A stretch of 64,000 nucleotides of DNA from Gammaproteobacteria bacterium. GTDB lineage: Bacteria; Pseudomonadota; Gammaproteobacteria; HK1. The position numbers and the translations under genes were made by a program. A model generated the notes under the pieces. That model did no database searches, was not told where the DNA came from, and saw only the letters and a list, made by a program, of their open reading frames with translations. Location: the NCBI GenBank assembly GCA_022824305.1, contig JAJEAD010000080.1, positions 1 through 64,000 of the forward strand. Reading direction: 5' to 3'. Positions 7,610 through 18,640 of this stretch are shown one piece after another. Within the stretch, counting starts at the first letter, position 1. Every line of letters starts with the position of its first letter.

Positions 7610-9312
7610 TCCAGTTCCTCGCGGAAGTACTTCAAGACCGAATTTAGCGGATTCGCCGCCGCCTGTCCCAGGCCGCAGATCGAGGCGTCGGTCATCGTCC
7701 GGCCGAGCTCCTCGAGCAGCGATTCGTCCCACTTGCGCTGCGCCATGAGTGCGACCGCCTTCTCCGTTCCCACCCGGCACGGGGTGCACTGACCGCAGCT
7801 CTCGTCCTCGAAGAAGCGCATCAGATTCAGGGCCGCCGCCTTGACGTCGTCCCGATCGCTCATCACCACCACCGCGTGGGAGCCCACGAAGCAGCCGTGC
7901 TTCTCGAGCCGGCCGAACTCGAGCGGCAGGTCGGCCATGCTCGCGGGGAGGATGCCGCCGGAAGCGCCGCCCGGCAGATAGCCCTTGAGCGTATGCCCTT
8001 CCTGCATCCCGCCGCAGTGCTCGTCCACCAGTTCCCGGAGCGTGATGCCGGCGGGAGCGAGCTTCACTCCCGGCTCCTTCACCCGCCCCGAAACCGAGAA
8101 GCTGCGCAGCCCCTTTCCCCCGTTCCGCCCGTGGCCCGCGAACCATTCCGGACCCTGTTCCAGGATGTCCCGCACCCAGTAGAGGGTCTCCACGTTCTGC
8201 ACCAGCGTGGGGCGACCGAAGAGCCCGACCTCCGCGACGTAGGGCGGCCGATGGCGGGGCAGTCCTCGCTTGCCCTCGATCGACTCGATCATCGAGGACT
8301 CCTCGCCGCATATGTAGGCGCCGGCGCCCCGTCGCAGAACGACATCGATTCCCCGCGTGAGGCCCGCCGCCTCGAGCCTGGGGATTTCGGTGAGGAGGAT
8401 CTCTCGCACCGCCGGGTACTCGTCGCGAAGGTAGATGTAGACGGTCTGCGCCTCCACCGCCCAGGCCGCGACGAGCATTCCCTCGAGAAAGCGGTGGGGC
8501 TCCCGCTCGAGGTAGTGGCGGTCCTTGAAGGTGCCGACCTCTCCTTCGTCCGCGTTCACCGCCATGAGGCGGGGGCCGGGGTAGCTGCGCACGATCGACC
8601 ACTTCCGACCCGTGGGAAAGCCGGCGCCGCCGAAGCCCCGCAACCCCGACTGACCGAGAGTCTCGATCACGTCTTCGATGCGCCGCTCTCCCGCGACACA
8701 GGCACGCAGGAGAGAATAGCCACCGTCTTCCCCGCAGTACGCATCGAAGCCGCGATAGGGCGGAATCACCGGATGCACCCTGCCCTCTTCGATGGCGGCG
8801 AGCACCGTAGCGGTGCTCGCGTGGTCGACGTGGTGATGGCCGACCTCCGCGGTCGGAGCGGTGTGGCAGCGACCCATGCAGGGGGCCCGCAGCACCCGAA
8901 ACGCCTTGCCGGCGCGCGCTTCGAGCTCCCGCAGGAGAGCGCCGGCGCCCATCAGCTCGCAGGTCAGGCTGTCGCAGACCCGGACCGTGAGCGGCGCGAG
9001 CGACTGTGCATCCTCGTCGACCACGTCGAAATGGGCATAGAAGGTGGCGGTCTCGTAGACCTCCGACATCGGCAGGCGCATTTCCTCGGCCAGGGCGGCG
9101 AGATGGGCGGCCGAGAGGCACCCGTAGCGGTCCTGGACGAGGTGGAGGTACTCGATGAGCAGGTCGCGCCGGCGCGGTCGCTCCCCGAGCAGCGCGCGGA
9201 TCTCGTCCTGCGCGCCGGGCTCCACCTGGCGGCCCTTGGGCTTCCGCGCTCCTCGACCTCTTCCCGACCCCGGGTGGCGCCGCCTGCGCACCCGCCCCTC
9301 GTTAGCGGACAT
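7606..9312 (-). CDS. Formate dehydrogenase diaphorase subunit, NuoE-NuoF fusion
   Basis: 568 residues joining two subunits that are separate in most FdsGBA enzymes. Residues ~1-30 are a basic tail. Residues ~35-175 are a NuoE/FdsG thioredoxin-like [2Fe-2S] module with CDSLTC (Cys113, 118) and CMGRC (Cys145, 149). The rest is NuoF/FdsB: FMN/NADH-binding GFGGAGFPTGRKW and GAYICGEESSMIESIEGKRG, then the N3 [4Fe-4S] motif SCGQCTPCR with a later ICGLG cysteine. It should transfer electrons from the alpha subunit to NAD+. The chosen ATG has no strong Shine-Dalgarno, so an alternative start is possible. The 4-base ATGA overlap with the alpha subunit implies coupled synthesis. Confidence 0.92.
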   Translation of the reverse strand: MSANEGRVRRRRHPGSGRGRGARKPKGRQVEPGAQDEIRALLGERPRRRDLLIEYLHLVQDRYGCLSAAHLAALAEEMRLPMSEVYETATFYAHFDVVDEDAQSLAPLTVRVCDSLTCELMGAGALLRELEARAGKAFRVLRAPCMGRCHTAPTAEVGHHHVDHASTATVLAAIEEGRVHPVIPPYRGFDAYCGEDGGYSLLRACVAGERRIEDVIETLGQSGLRGFGGAGFPTGRKWSIVRSYPGPRLMAVNADEGEVGTFKDRHYLEREPHRFLEGMLVAAWAVEAQTVYIYLRDEYPAVREILLTEIPRLEAAGLTRGIDVVLRRGAGAYICGEESSMIESIEGKRGLPRHRPPYVAEVGLFGRPTLVQNVETLYWVRDILEQGPEWFAGHGRNGGKGLRSFSVSGRVKEPGVKLAPAGITLRELVDEHCGGMQEGHTLKGYLPGGASGGILPASMADLPLEFGRLEKHGCFVGSHAVVVMSDRDDVKAAALNLMRFFEDESCGQCTPCRVGTEKAVALMAQRKWDESLLEELGRTMTDASICGLGQAAANPLNSVLKYFREELE

Positions 9313-9535
9313 GTCTGGGTTGACTCTCGAAAATGGGAACTCGATTGAGTCTATCAGCTTCGGCCAGGCACCCGGCGCGGGCTGGTCCCGGCCGGCGCCG
9401 TCGGAACCCGGACCGCCGGAGGCGCGGGAGCGGACCTGCTCGATCGGATAGCGCACCCCGGCCCCGGCCAGCCGAGCCGGCCCGCCGACACGGGAACCCG
9501 CACGCCCCACCCGAGTCCGGCCCGGGAGAGGGGCG

Positions 9536-11188
9536 CTACATGACGGGACGGATTCCGAAATTCCGGAAGCGGTTCTCGTCGAAATTCGAGCGGAACATGT
9601 CCCGAAGGCGCGTGGCCGCGTCGTCGTAGGGCTCCAAACCTTTCCAGGCGCGCCGCGGATCGAGCAGGTCGGGCGAGACCCCGTCGACGCCCGCGGGGAT
9701 CCGAAGGCCGAAGGTGGGATGCAACCGGGAGCCTTCCCTTTCCAGCTCACCGGCGAACGCGGCCCGAAGGAGAGCGCGCGTCGCCCCTATGGGCATGCGG
9801 CCCGCCACTCCCGCGGGTCCCCCGCTCCAGCCCGTGTTCAGCAGCACGCATCGGGCCTCGTGCCGTTCCATCTTCTCCTTGAGCAGCCTGGCGTACACGG
9901 AGGGTCGTCGCGCCATGAAGGGAGCGCCGAAACAGGCGCTGAAGGTGGCCTGGGGCTCGGTCACTCCCATTTCAGTGCCCGCCAGCCTCGAGGTGAAGCC
10001 CTGCACGAAGTGGTACATGACCCCCTCGCCATCGAGGATGGATACCGGGGGCAGCACGCCGAACGCGTCGGCGGTGAGGAGCACGATGGTCTCCGGATGC
10101 CCTCCCCTCGCTCCCGGCGCGACGTTCGGGTTGCAGGCAAGGGGATAGGAGAAGCGGGTGTTCTCGGTGATGGATCGGTCGCTCAGGTCGAGCTCCCGGG
10201 GATCGGTGTCCGCGAGACTCCGCCCGCGCAGGGCCGGCACGTTCTCGATGATCGTGCCCGGCATCGAGAGGGCGGCCGCGATGACGGGCTCGGCCTCCTT
10301 GTCGAGGTCGATCAGCTTCGCATAGCAGCCGTCTTCGAGGTTCGACACCCCCTCTTCCGTCCATCCCGTCTCGTCGTCGCCGATCAGGCGCCGATCGGGG
10401 TCCGCCGACAGGGTGGTCTTTCCGGTGCCCGACAGTCCGAACAGGATCGCGGTGTCGCCCCGCGCGCCGATGTTTCCCGAGCAGTGCATGGAGAGGTAGC
10501 CTTGCTCCGGCAGCAGGAAGTTCATCACCGTGAAGATGGTCTTCTTGACCAGCCCGCAGTAGTCGGCCCGGCCCGCGACCAGGCACAGGCGGTTGCGGAA
10601 ATCGATGATCGCCGCGCGGTCGGAGCGCGTGCCGTCGCGTTCCGGCTCGCACCGGAAGGACGGCACGTTGAGCATGGTCCAGCGCTTGCCCTCCGGGTCC
10701 GCGATCCCGGGGTCGGCCTTGGGAAACATGTTGCACGCGAACATCGCGTGCGTCGCGTACTCGCCGACGAAGCGGTAGGGGACCGAGTAGGCGGAGTCGC
10801 TGCCGACGAAGACGTCCTGCACGTAGAGCGTGCCTCCGCGCCGGTTCAGATGAGCCACCACGCGCTCGAGCAGCGCCTGGTACCGGTCGGGATCGAGCGC
10901 CTTGAAGTTGCTCTTCCACCACACCTCGCTCTCGATCTCCGGCCATGCGACCCCGAAGGTGTCGTCCACGGGCCGCCCGGTGCAGTCCGGGTCGGTGTAG
11001 AACATCAGCGGACCTTCCACCCCGAGCCGGGTGGCGTAGGCCTTGGGCTCGTCATCCGGGCCCCCGCGGCGCAGTCGTCCCCGGTCGTTGGCCAGCGCCT
11101 CGTGAAAGAGCGCGGGCTTCGACAGGTTGTAACGGTAGCCGCAATTGACGAGCCCGAGCATCTCCCCGAGCGCCGCAGACAAGCTCAT
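9536..11188 (-). CDS. pckA: Phosphoenolpyruvate carboxykinase (ATP)
   Basis: 550 residues, close to the 540 of E. coli PckA. It converts oxaloacetate and ATP to PEP, the committed gluconeogenic step. Diagnostic motifs are present: FGLSGTGKTTLSADP (kinase-1a P-loop), LIGDDETGW, ENTRFSYPL and NPNVAPGARGGHPETIV ahead of the adenine-site region TADAFGVLPPVS. The ATG at 11188 is supported by GGAGAGG just upstream. It sits beside the amidase and PEP synthase genes on the same strand, making a gluconeogenesis-flavoured cluster. The 223-bp gap to the formate dehydrogenase genes suggests its own transcription unit. Confidence 0.95.
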   Translation of the reverse strand: MSLSAALGEMLGLVNCGYRYNLSKPALFHEALANDRGRLRRGGPDDEPKAYATRLGVEGPLMFYTDPDCTGRPVDDTFGVAWPEIESEVWWKSNFKALDPDRYQALLERVVAHLNRRGGTLYVQDVFVGSDSAYSVPYRFVGEYATHAMFACNMFPKADPGIADPEGKRWTMLNVPSFRCEPERDGTRSDRAAIIDFRNRLCLVAGRADYCGLVKKTIFTVMNFLLPEQGYLSMHCSGNIGARGDTAILFGLSGTGKTTLSADPDRRLIGDDETGWTEEGVSNLEDGCYAKLIDLDKEAEPVIAAALSMPGTIIENVPALRGRSLADTDPRELDLSDRSITENTRFSYPLACNPNVAPGARGGHPETIVLLTADAFGVLPPVSILDGEGVMYHFVQGFTSRLAGTEMGVTEPQATFSACFGAPFMARRPSVYARLLKEKMERHEARCVLLNTGWSGGPAGVAGRMPIGATRALLRAAFAGELEREGSRLHPTFGLRIPAGVDGVSPDLLDPRRAWKGLEPYDDAATRLRDMFRSNFDENRFRNFGIRPVM

Positions 11189-11342
11189 GCCCTCTCCAAT
11201 GCCCCCCGCGAACCGGATGGCGCGGAAGGCGCACGGGAAAATGGCGCGCCTCCTGCCCCTTGTTTTGAAAAGAGCATAACGGCGCTCCCGACGGCCGGCA
11301 ACGCGGCGGCGCCCGGAGACCGCCGGTCGTCTCCGAATCGGC

Positions 11343-12137
11343 TCAGCCCATGGGAATGGTCGCGCGGACCTCCCGGAGCACCCCGGTATCGAGCTCCGCC
11401 CACACGAGCCCGGTTCCGGAGGCCCGCTCGGCGAGCACCCGTCCCCAGGGGTCCACGACCATGCTGTGCCCGTACGACCGGTAGCGGGGGTTGTGCTGTC
11501 CTTCCTGTGCCGGCGCGAGCACGAAGACCTGGCTCTCGATCGCCCGCGCACGAAGGAGAACCTCCCAGTGCGCGGCGCCGGTCGGCGCCGTGAAGTTCGA
11601 AGGCACGCAGACGATCTCCGCTTCCTCGGCGCGCAGATCGCGGTAGATCTCGGAGAATCGCAGGTCGAAGCAGATGGTGAGCGCGATCCGGCCGAGCGCA
11701 GTCTCGACCACCGGCGCCGCCTCCCGTCCCGCCTCGATGGTATCGCTCTCGCGAATCCGCACCCCCGGAAGATCGACGTCGAAGAGCTTGCGCTTGCGGT
11801 AGCGGGCGAGCAGCTCGCCGCCGCTTCCGATGAGCACCGAAGTGTTGTGCACCCGTTGAGAATCGCCGGGAATGCGCTCGTGCAGGCTGCCGAGCAGGAT
11901 CATGAGTCCATGGCGGGCCGCGTGCTCGCGAAACGCCGAGACGATGGGACCGTCCAGCGCCTCGGCCGCCGCGAGCTTCTCCTTGCGCCCCGCGATGCAG
12001 GCGAAGACTTCCGGATAGGCGAGGAGCCGGGCGCCGCCGTCGACCGCTTCCCGAAGGAGCGAGAAGGCGCAGGACAGGTTCGCCGCCACATCGGCGGTCG
12101 AGGTCATCTGAGCCAGCGCGACCCGATTCGTGCTCAT
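11343..12137 (-). CDS. Carbon-nitrogen hydrolase (nitrilase superfamily, Nit1/Nit2-like)
   Basis: 264 residues, the normal size for omega-amidase or deaminated-glutathione amidase relatives. The catalytic Glu-Lys-Cys triad is visible as E43 (LAYPEVF), K115 ([11 protein letters not shown]) and C156 (LTICFDLRF). These enzymes hydrolyse small amides, often as metabolite repair. The start is set at the ATG whose ATGA overlaps the stop of the PEP synthase gene; an in-frame ATG two codons earlier (12143) is possible. Coupling to ppsA is unusual, and the substrate cannot be assigned from sequence. Confidence 0.88.
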   Translation of the reverse strand: MSTNRVALAQMTSTADVAANLSCAFSLLREAVDGGARLLAYPEVFACIAGRKEKLAAAEALDGPIVSAFREHAARHGLMILLGSLHERIPGDSQRVHNTSVLIGSGGELLARYRKRKLFDVDLPGVRIRESDTIEAGREAAPVVETALGRIALTICFDLRFSEIYRDLRAEEAEIVCVPSNFTAPTGAAHWEVLLRARAIESQVFVLAPAQEGQHNPRYRSYGHSMVVDPWGRVLAERASGTGLVWAELDTGVLREVRATIPMG

Positions 12138-14527
12138 CGGCATCCGGAATCGGCCGAGCGGGGGGATGCCTGCTCCGTTTCCTCGCCGGCCAGGTAGAGC
12201 CAGGTCGACACCACCGAATCGGGGTTCAGGGAAACGGCGTCGATGCCCTCTCCGATCAGCCAGCGGGCGAAATCGGGGTGGTCGGAAGGCCCCTGGCCAC
12301 AGATTCCGACGTACTTGCCCGCCTCCCGGCACGCGGAGATGGCCTGCCGCAGCAAGGCCTTGACCGCGGGATCACGCTCATCGAAGAGATCCGCGACGAG
12401 GTTCGAGTTGCGGTCGAGTCCGAGCACCATCTGCGTGAGGTCGTTCGATCCGATCGAAAACCCGTCGAAGTGCTCGAGGAAGCGCGAGGCGAGCACGGCA
12501 TTCGACGGCACCTCGCACATCATGATGAGGCGCAGGCCGTTTCGACCGCGCTCGAGCCCGTGACGGGAGAGACGGGCCACGACCTGCCGGGCTTCGTCCA
12601 GCGTGCGCACGAAGGGGACCATCACCTCCACGTTGACCAGGCCCATTTCGTCCCGCACGTGCTTGATCGCACGGCACTCGAGCTCGAAGCAGGGACCGAA
12701 CTCGGGGGACAGATAGCGCGACACGCCGCGGAACCCGAGCATCGGGTTCGCTTCCGGAGGCTCGTAGCGCTCGCCTCCGAGGAGGTTCGCATACTCGTCG
12801 GACTTGAAGTCCGAGAGTCGAAGCGTCACGGGTCGCGGCGAGAACGCGGCCGCGATTGTCGCGATCCCCTCGACGAGCTTGGCCATGAAGAAGTGCGCGG
12901 GGTTCTCGTAGCCGGCGCAGCGCAGGTCGATCTCCGCCCGGAGATCTTCGGGAAGGTTCTCGTGGTCGAGGAGCGCGCAGGGGTGCACCCCGACCGCGTT
13001 GCCGACGATGAACTCCAGCCGGGCGAGCCCCACTCCGGCGCTCGGCAGGCGCGCGAGATGGAAGGCCCGTTCCGGGTTGCCCACGTTCACCGCGATCCGG
13101 ACCGGGATCTCGGGCATGGCCCCGACATCCACCCGCCGCACCTCGAAGTCGAGCATGCCGTCGTAGACGTAGCCGGTGGCTCCCTCGGCGCAGGAGACGG
13201 TGAGCTCCTGGCCGGTCTCGATGCGGCGGGTGCCCGTCCCGGTGCCCACCACGGCGGGAATGCCCAGCTCGCGCGCCACGATGGCGGCGTGACAGGTGCG
13301 GCCGCCCCGATCCGTCACGATTGCGGCGGCACGCTTCATTACCGGCTCCCAGTCCGGGTCCGTCGTCGCGGCCACGAGCACGTCGCCGCCCCGGATCCGA
13401 TGCATCTCGCCGGCATCGAGGACGAGGCAGGCCCTTCCCGCGCCGATGCGCGCGCCGACGCTGCGGCCTTCCAACAGCACCGGCCCCCTCTCCCGGAGGC
13501 GGTATCGCTCGAGGCGGTTCGCGTGGTCACGGCTGGCCACCGTCTCCGGCCGCGCCTGCAGAACGTACAGCGCGCCGTCCCGGCCGTCGCGCGCCCACTC
13601 GATGTCCATCGGACGGCCGTAGTGCGCCTCGATGGCGAGGGCCAGACGAGCGAGCTGCTCCACTTCCCGGTCCTGGAGGCAGAAGCGCCGTCGAAGGCCG
13701 GAGGGAGTCTCCTCCATTCGCACTCCGTTCCCGGCGAACACCATGCGCCCCGCCTTGCCGCCGAGTCGGCGTCTCAGAATGGCGGGACGTCCGTCGCGGA
13801 GCGCGGGCTTGAAGACGCAGAACTCGTCCGGATCGACACTTCCCTGAACGAGAGGCTCACCGAGGCCCCATGTCGCGTTGATCAGCACCACCTCGGGGAA
13901 GCCCGACTCGGTATCGAGGGTGAACATCACCCCGCTCGCGCCCCGATCGCAGTCCACCATGCGCTGCACGCCGGCCGACAACGCGACTTCCGCGTGGTTG
14001 AAGCCATGGTGGACGCGGTAGGCGATGGCGCGGTCGTTGTACAGCGAGGCGAACACCCTCGAGAGCGCCGAGAGCACGCCGGCCTCGCCGCGCACGTTCA
14101 GCAGGGTTTCCTGCTGGCCGGCGAAGGAGGCCTCGGGGAGATCCTCGGCGGTCGCCGAGGAGCGCACCGCAACGCTGCACCCGCCATCGTCTCCGGCGAG
14201 CTCCGCGTACGCCCCGGCCACCTCGCGGACGAGATCGGGCCCGAGATCCGCGGCCTCGATCCAGCTCCGGATGCGGTTTCCGCTCGAGGCGAGCGCATGC
14301 ACGTCTTCGACGTCGAGGCCCTCGAGCTCCCGCGCGATGCGCTCGTCGAGCCGGTTGCGGGAGAAGAACTCGCGAAAGGCGGACGCGGTCGTGGCGAAGC
14401 CGCCGGGGACTCTTACGCCGGCCGCGCCCAGGTTGACGTGCATCTCCCCGAGGGAGGCGTTCTTCCCCCCGACCCGCTCCACGTCACCCATGCCGAGCGC
14501 ATCGAAGGGGATGACGTGTTGCACCAT
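12134..14527 (-). CDS. ppsA: Phosphoenolpyruvate synthase (pyruvate, water dikinase)
   Basis: About 797 residues, matching E. coli PpsA (792). It makes PEP, AMP and phosphate from pyruvate and ATP. The N-terminal ATP-grasp domain begins [19 protein letters not shown]; the mobile domain carries the phosphohistidine motif [20 protein letters not shown]; the C-terminal PEP/pyruvate barrel has [19 protein letters not shown] and the CGQGPSDHP cysteine. The start is uncertain: the ATG at 14527 gives the length closest to the family, while 14560 would add 11 residues; neither has a clear Shine-Dalgarno. It lies upstream of and overlaps the amidase gene, and diverges from the RND pump. Confidence 0.94.
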   Translation of the reverse strand: MVQHVIPFDALGMGDVERVGGKNASLGEMHVNLGAAGVRVPGGFATTASAFREFFSRNRLDERIARELEGLDVEDVHALASSGNRIRSWIEAADLGPDLVREVAGAYAELAGDDGGCSVAVRSSATAEDLPEASFAGQQETLLNVRGEAGVLSALSRVFASLYNDRAIAYRVHHGFNHAEVALSAGVQRMVDCDRGASGVMFTLDTESGFPEVVLINATWGLGEPLVQGSVDPDEFCVFKPALRDGRPAILRRRLGGKAGRMVFAGNGVRMEETPSGLRRRFCLQDREVEQLARLALAIEAHYGRPMDIEWARDGRDGALYVLQARPETVASRDHANRLERYRLRERGPVLLEGRSVGARIGAGRACLVLDAGEMHRIRGGDVLVAATTDPDWEPVMKRAAAIVTDRGGRTCHAAIVARELGIPAVVGTGTGTRRIETGQELTVSCAEGATGYVYDGMLDFEVRRVDVGAMPEIPVRIAVNVGNPERAFHLARLPSAGVGLARLEFIVGNAVGVHPCALLDHENLPEDLRAEIDLRCAGYENPAHFFMAKLVEGIATIAAAFSPRPVTLRLSDFKSDEYANLLGGERYEPPEANPMLGFRGVSRYLSPEFGPCFELECRAIKHVRDEMGLVNVEVMVPFVRTLDEARQVVARLSRHGLERGRNGLRLIMMCEVPSNAVLASRFLEHFDGFSIGSNDLTQMVLGLDRNSNLVADLFDERDPAVKALLRQAISACREAGKYVGICGQGPSDHPDFARWLIGEGIDAVSLNPDSVVSTWLYLAGEETEQASPRSADSGCR

Positions 14528-14607
14528 GGGGGGATCCGGACTGGCCGACACGGGGCCCATCGAAACGAACCCGAGGATCTGTTTCCGCGGATTGGGGAGA
14601 ATACCCC

Positions 14608-17600
14608 ATGGCAAGGGAGACGAGGCACACGCGGCGCTCAGGGATCGTGGCCCGGCTCGCCGCCCACCGGGTAGCCTGCAACCTGATCATGGTGGTGCTG
14701 CTGCTGGCCGGCGCGTTCGCGCTGCACCGGCTCGGCACCCAGTTCTTCCCGACCTTCTCCCTCGACTTCGCGAGCATCCAGGTACGCTGGCCCGGCGCCG
14801 CGGCGGAAGACGTGGACGCCGCGGTCACCGCCCCCCTGGAACGCGAGCTTCGCGGACTCGGCGATCTGCGCGAGATGACCTCGACCTCCTCCCAGGGCGC
14901 CGCCCGGATCGCGCTCGAGTACGAAGAAGGCACCGACATGGGCGAGGCGGTCGAGGAGGTGAAGGAGAGGGTGGCGTCGATCCGCGACCTTCCCGCGACG
15001 GCGGAAGAGCCGGAGATCGCCCGAGTGGCCAACTACGAAGCGGTGGCCCGCCTCCTGGTAGCGGCGCGGCGCGACGGCGTGGACCTTCGCCCCCTGGTGC
15101 GGGAGATCGAGAGCGAGCTGCTCGAGCGCGGTATCGCCAAGATCGACATCACGGGACTGCCCGAAGAAGAGATCGCCATTCAGATCCCCTCGGCCGTGCT
15201 CTACGAGCTCGACATGTCGCTCGAAGAAGTGGCGAGGCGGATTTCGATGTCCAGCCGCGACCTTCCGGCCGGAGAGATCGGGGAGCGCGATGTCTCCCGC
15301 AGCCTGCGCGCCCTGGAGCAGAGACGCCGCGAGTCCGGCTTCGAGGAGCTGGCGCTGCTCTCCGACGACGAGGGGCGCCTGCTGCGGCTGGGGGACGTCG
15401 CGCTCATCGAGCGCCGGCCTCGCGCGGGAAGCCGTCTCGTGCGCTACGAGGGCCGTCCCGCGGTCAGCCTCCTGCTGAGCCGCAGTGCGGATGCCGACAG
15501 CCTGGAGTCGGCCCGCATCGTGAGCCGGTGGCTCGAAGAACACGAGGATGCATGGCCTCCCGGGGTGGAGGTCATTCTCTACGACCAGGTCTGGCACCTG
15601 CTGCGGGAACGCATCACCCTGCTGCTCGAGAACGGTCTCGGCGGCTTCGTTCTGGTCGTGGCGATCCTGCTGGTCTTTCTCAATGCCCGGCTGGCGTTCT
15701 GGGTCGCGGCCGGCATTCCGGTGTCGTTCATGGGCACCCTCGCCCTGATCCATCTCCTCGGAGGGAGCATCAACATGGTCAGCCTCTTCGCGCTGATCAT
15801 GGCAATCGGGATCATCGTGGACGACGCGATCGTGGTCGGCGAGGACGCGCTCTCCCAGCACCAGGCCGGCGCCGGCCCGCTCGCGGCGGCCAGGGGCGGC
15901 GCCGAGCGCATGCTCACCCCGGTCCTGGCCTCGTCGCTCACCACCATTGCCGCCTTTCTCCCTCTCATGCTGGTGAGCGGAATCATCGGCCGGATTCTCT
16001 TCGACATTCCTCTCGTGGTCGCCTGCGTCATAGGGGCGTCGCTGGTCGAGTGCTTCCTCATCCTGCCCGGACACCTCCGCCAGGCCCTCGCCGCCACCGT
16101 CCGACGCCACAAGCCGAGCGGCGCGCGAAGGCGCCTCGACACCGCGTTCACGTACTTCCGCGAGCGTGTGTTTCGGCCGGTGGTGACCTACGCGGTGCGT
16201 GAACCCTTCACGGTGGTCTGCACGACGCTCAGCGTGCTGCTGCTCGCAGTCGGACTGCTCGCCGGCAGACATATCGCGTTCACCTTCTTCCCCACCCCCG
16301 AGAGCACGACGCTGAACGCCGACGCCACCTTTGTCGCCGGCACTCCGGCGCGCCGGGTCGAAGCCTTCGTGACCCACCTCGAGCAGACGCTTCAGGACAC
16401 CGAGGCGGAGTTCGGCGAGGAGCTGGTGCGACTGTCGGTGACCCACCTCGGTGCGATACCGAGCGCCGACAACCGGCCGGCGACGGAGGGAGACCACCTG
16501 GGTTCCCTGACGGTGGAGCTCGTCGCGCCCGATTCGAGGACGGTGCGCAACTCCGAGCTAATCCGCGCATGGCGGGAGCGCATCGTGAGGCCGCCCGGGC
16601 TCGAGGCCTTCTCCATCGCCGAGCGCCGCCCCGGGCCGCCCGGCCGGGACATCGCGGTGCGCCTCAAGGGCGGCGACCCCGCGCGCCTCAAGGCGGCCGC
16701 GCAGGAGCTCGCGGGAATTCTGCGCACGATCCCGGGTGTGGGAGGCGTGCGCGACGACCTGCCCTACGGCAAGGAGCAGCTCGTCTACCGCCTCTCCGCC
16801 CAGGGCCAGGCGCTGGGGCTGCGCATCGAGGAGGTCGGCTCCCAGCTCCGCGCCGCCTACGAAGGCCGGCTCGCCCAGGTCTTCCAGCACGAAGGCGAGG
16901 AGATCGAGGTTCGGGTCATTCTTCCGGAAGACGAGCGCAGCCATCTCGGCTCCCTCGCCGACTTCAACGTCACGCTTCCCGGAGGGGGCGCCGCTCCCCT
17001 GTTCAGCGTCGTCGACATCACGCCACGGCGCGGCTTCGACGAGCTTCGCCGCTACGACGGCCGCCTGAGCGTGGAGGTGTCGGGCGATGTCGACTCGGCG
17101 ATCAGCAACAGCAACCGAATCATCGCCGCGTTGCGCGAGGGTCCCCTGCCGGAGCTGGCGCAACGCCATGGCGTCAGCTACAGCTTCGAGGGCCGGCAGG
17201 CGGACCAGCGCCAGACCCTGACGGACATGGCCTGGGGCGCCGGCCTCGCCCTCGCCCTCATCTACGTCGTGCTCGCCTTCGTATTCGCCTCCTACGGCTG
17301 GCCCCTGCTGGTCATGGCGGTGATACCGTTCGCGCTGGTGGGAGCCATCGCCGGGCACATGGCGCTCGACCTCGATCTCACGATCCTCTCGCTCTTCGGC
17401 CTCTTCGGGCTCAGCGGCATCGTCGTCAACGGATCCATCCTGCTCGTCATTTTCTACAAGAACCTCAAGGAGAGCGGCGTCCCCTGGCGACAGGCCATCG
17501 TGGATGCCGCCTGCCTGCGGCTGCGCGCGGTGCTGCTCACCTCGCTCACCACCATCGGCGGGCTGACCCCACTGATGTTCGAGACCTCTTTGCAGGCGCA

Positions 17601-17754
17601 GTTCCTCATCCCGATGGCGGCCTCGATATCCTTCGGGCTCGCATTCGCCACTCTCCTCGTCCTCCTCGCGCTGCCCGCCCTGCTCTGCATCTACGAGTCC
17701 GCGGCCATGGCGCAGGCGTCGGGGGGCGCGCCGTCGCGCGCCGGCGCGAGATGA
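14608..17754 (+). CDS. RND-family efflux permease (AcrB/HAE-like)
   Basis: 1048 residues, the typical length of AcrB-type inner-membrane proton antiporters. There is an N-terminal membrane segment ([19 protein letters not shown]), a large periplasmic porter region, the TM4-like [19 protein letters not shown] with its aspartate pair, a second periplasmic loop, and a C-terminal block with [21 protein letters not shown]. The ATG is preceded by GGGGAGA. No membrane-fusion or outer-membrane factor is adjacent, so it must recruit partners encoded elsewhere or act alone. Its stop overlaps the ATG of the Dam methylase (ATGA). The substrate is unknown. Confidence 0.9.
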   Translation: MARETRHTRRSGIVARLAAHRVACNLIMVVLLLAGAFALHRLGTQFFPTFSLDFASIQVRWPGAAAEDVDAAVTAPLERELRGLGDLREMTSTSSQGAARIALEYEEGTDMGEAVEEVKERVASIRDLPATAEEPEIARVANYEAVARLLVAARRDGVDLRPLVREIESELLERGIAKIDITGLPEEEIAIQIPSAVLYELDMSLEEVARRISMSSRDLPAGEIGERDVSRSLRALEQRRRESGFEELALLSDDEGRLLRLGDVALIERRPRAGSRLVRYEGRPAVSLLLSRSADADSLESARIVSRWLEEHEDAWPPGVEVILYDQVWHLLRERITLLLENGLGGFVLVVAILLVFLNARLAFWVAAGIPVSFMGTLALIHLLGGSINMVSLFALIMAIGIIVDDAIVVGEDALSQHQAGAGPLAAARGGAERMLTPVLASSLTTIAAFLPLMLVSGIIGRILFDIPLVVACVIGASLVECFLILPGHLRQALAATVRRHKPSGARRRLDTAFTYFRERVFRPVVTYAVREPFTVVCTTLSVLLLAVGLLAGRHIAFTFFPTPESTTLNADATFVAGTPARRVEAFVTHLEQTLQDTEAEFGEELVRLSVTHLGAIPSADNRPATEGDHLGSLTVELVAPDSRTVRNSELIRAWRERIVRPPGLEAFSIAERRPGPPGRDIAVRLKGGDPARLKAAAQELAGILRTIPGVGGVRDDLPYGKEQLVYRLSAQGQALGLRIEEVGSQLRAAYEGRLAQVFQHEGEEIEVRVILPEDERSHLGSLADFNVTLPGGGAAPLFSVVDITPRRGFDELRRYDGRLSVEVSGDVDSAISNSNRIIAALREGPLPELAQRHGVSYSFEGRQADQRQTLTDMAWGAGLALALIYVVLAFVFASYGWPLLVMAVIPFALVGAIAGHMALDLDLTILSLFGLFGLSGIVVNGSILLVIFYKNLKESGVPWRQAIVDAACLRLRAVLLTSLTTIGGLTPLMFETSLQAQFLIPMAASISFGLAFATLLVLLALPALLCIYESAAMAQASGGAPSRAGAR

Positions 17755-18566
17755 GCACGCGCTCCGAAGGGAGGCTTCCGGGCCTGGATCCGCCCCTCAA
17801 GTGGGCGGGGGGCAAGCGATGGCTCGTCCCTCACCTGCTTCAGTGGTGGGAGTGCCGCGCTCAGCGACGCCTCGTCGAGCCCTTCTGCGGCGGGCTCGCG
17901 GTCGCGCTCGGCCTGCGGCCGGAACGCGCGCTGCTCTGTGACGTGAACCCGCACCCCATCAACTTCTACCGGCACCTGCAGGGCTCGCTTCGCATCCGCA
18001 TCCCGATGCGCAACGAGCGCGAGCTCTACTACCGGCACCGTGCGGAGTTCAACCGGCTGGTGACGGGGCGGGGACTGTGGACCCGCAAGGCCGCCTCGCT
18101 CTTCTACTACCTGAATCGCACGGGCTACAACGGCCTGTGCCGCTTCAACCGCAAGGGAGAGTTCAACGTCCCCTTCGGCCGCCACAACGTCATCAACTAC
18201 CGCCGCGACTTCACTCCCTACCGGGAAGCGCTCTCCTCCTGGAGCTTCCGCCATGGCGACTTCGAGTCGGTGCCCCTCGAACCCGACGACTTCATCTACG
18301 CCGATCCGCCCTACGACGTGGAGTTCCGCCAGTACGCCAAGGACGGCTTCGAGTGGACCGAACAGGAACGCCTCGCCCGCTGGCTCCGCCTCCATCCGGG
18401 GCCGGTGGTGCTGAGCAACCAGGCGACCGCGCGCATCATCGAGCTGTACCGGGACCTCGGCTTCAATCTGCGCTTCCTTTCCGCTCCCCGGCACATCAGC
18501 CGTACCGGCGACCGCACCCCGGCGAAGGAAGTGGTCGCGACCCGAAACCTGGAAGTGCTCCCCTGA
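17751..18566 (+). CDS. DNA adenine methylase (Dam/D12 class)
   Basis: 271 residues, the size of E. coli Dam. It has the SAM-binding motif KWAGGKR (residues 17-23), the catalytic DPPY (185-188) and the Dam-like run LFYYLNRTGYNGLCRFN, expected to make N6-methyladenine, most likely at GATC. No restriction endonuclease is nearby, so it is an orphan methylase of the regulatory/repair type. It is translationally coupled to the RND pump by an ATGA overlap, an odd partnership. Specificity is inferred from family resemblance. Confidence 0.88.
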   Translation: MSTRSEGRLPGLDPPLKWAGGKRWLVPHLLQWWECRAQRRLVEPFCGGLAVALGLRPERALLCDVNPHPINFYRHLQGSLRIRIPMRNERELYYRHRAEFNRLVTGRGLWTRKAASLFYYLNRTGYNGLCRFNRKGEFNVPFGRHNVINYRRDFTPYREALSSWSFRHGDFESVPLEPDDFIYADPPYDVEFRQYAKDGFEWTEQERLARWLRLHPGPVVLSNQATARIIELYRDLGFNLRFLSAPRHISRTGDRTPAKEVVATRNLEVLP

Positions 18567-18585
18567 GCGTCCGCCTCCCCCCGAC

Positions 18586-18614
18586 TTGAGCGGAGCCGGA
18601 TCCCCGACTAGGAT
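18586..18614 (+). promoter_or_regulatory. Sigma70-like promoter for the desaturase gene
   Basis: TTGAGC (18586-18591) and TAGGAT (18609-18614) are separated by 17 bases, followed by a 26-base leader with GGGAGGG before the ATG at 18641. A small dyad (CGGATCC facing GGATCCG, 18597-18617) overlaps it and might instead terminate the dam transcript. Confidence 0.45.
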
Positions 18615-18640
18615 CCGCGCCACGTTGCAGGGGAGGGACG

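Noticed and set aside
5165..7792. A long open frame antisense to the formate dehydrogenase alpha subunit (875 codons).
   Set aside because: It mirrors third-position GC bias of the real gene, has no recognisable domain, and the sense strand encodes a complete enzyme with all cofactor motifs.
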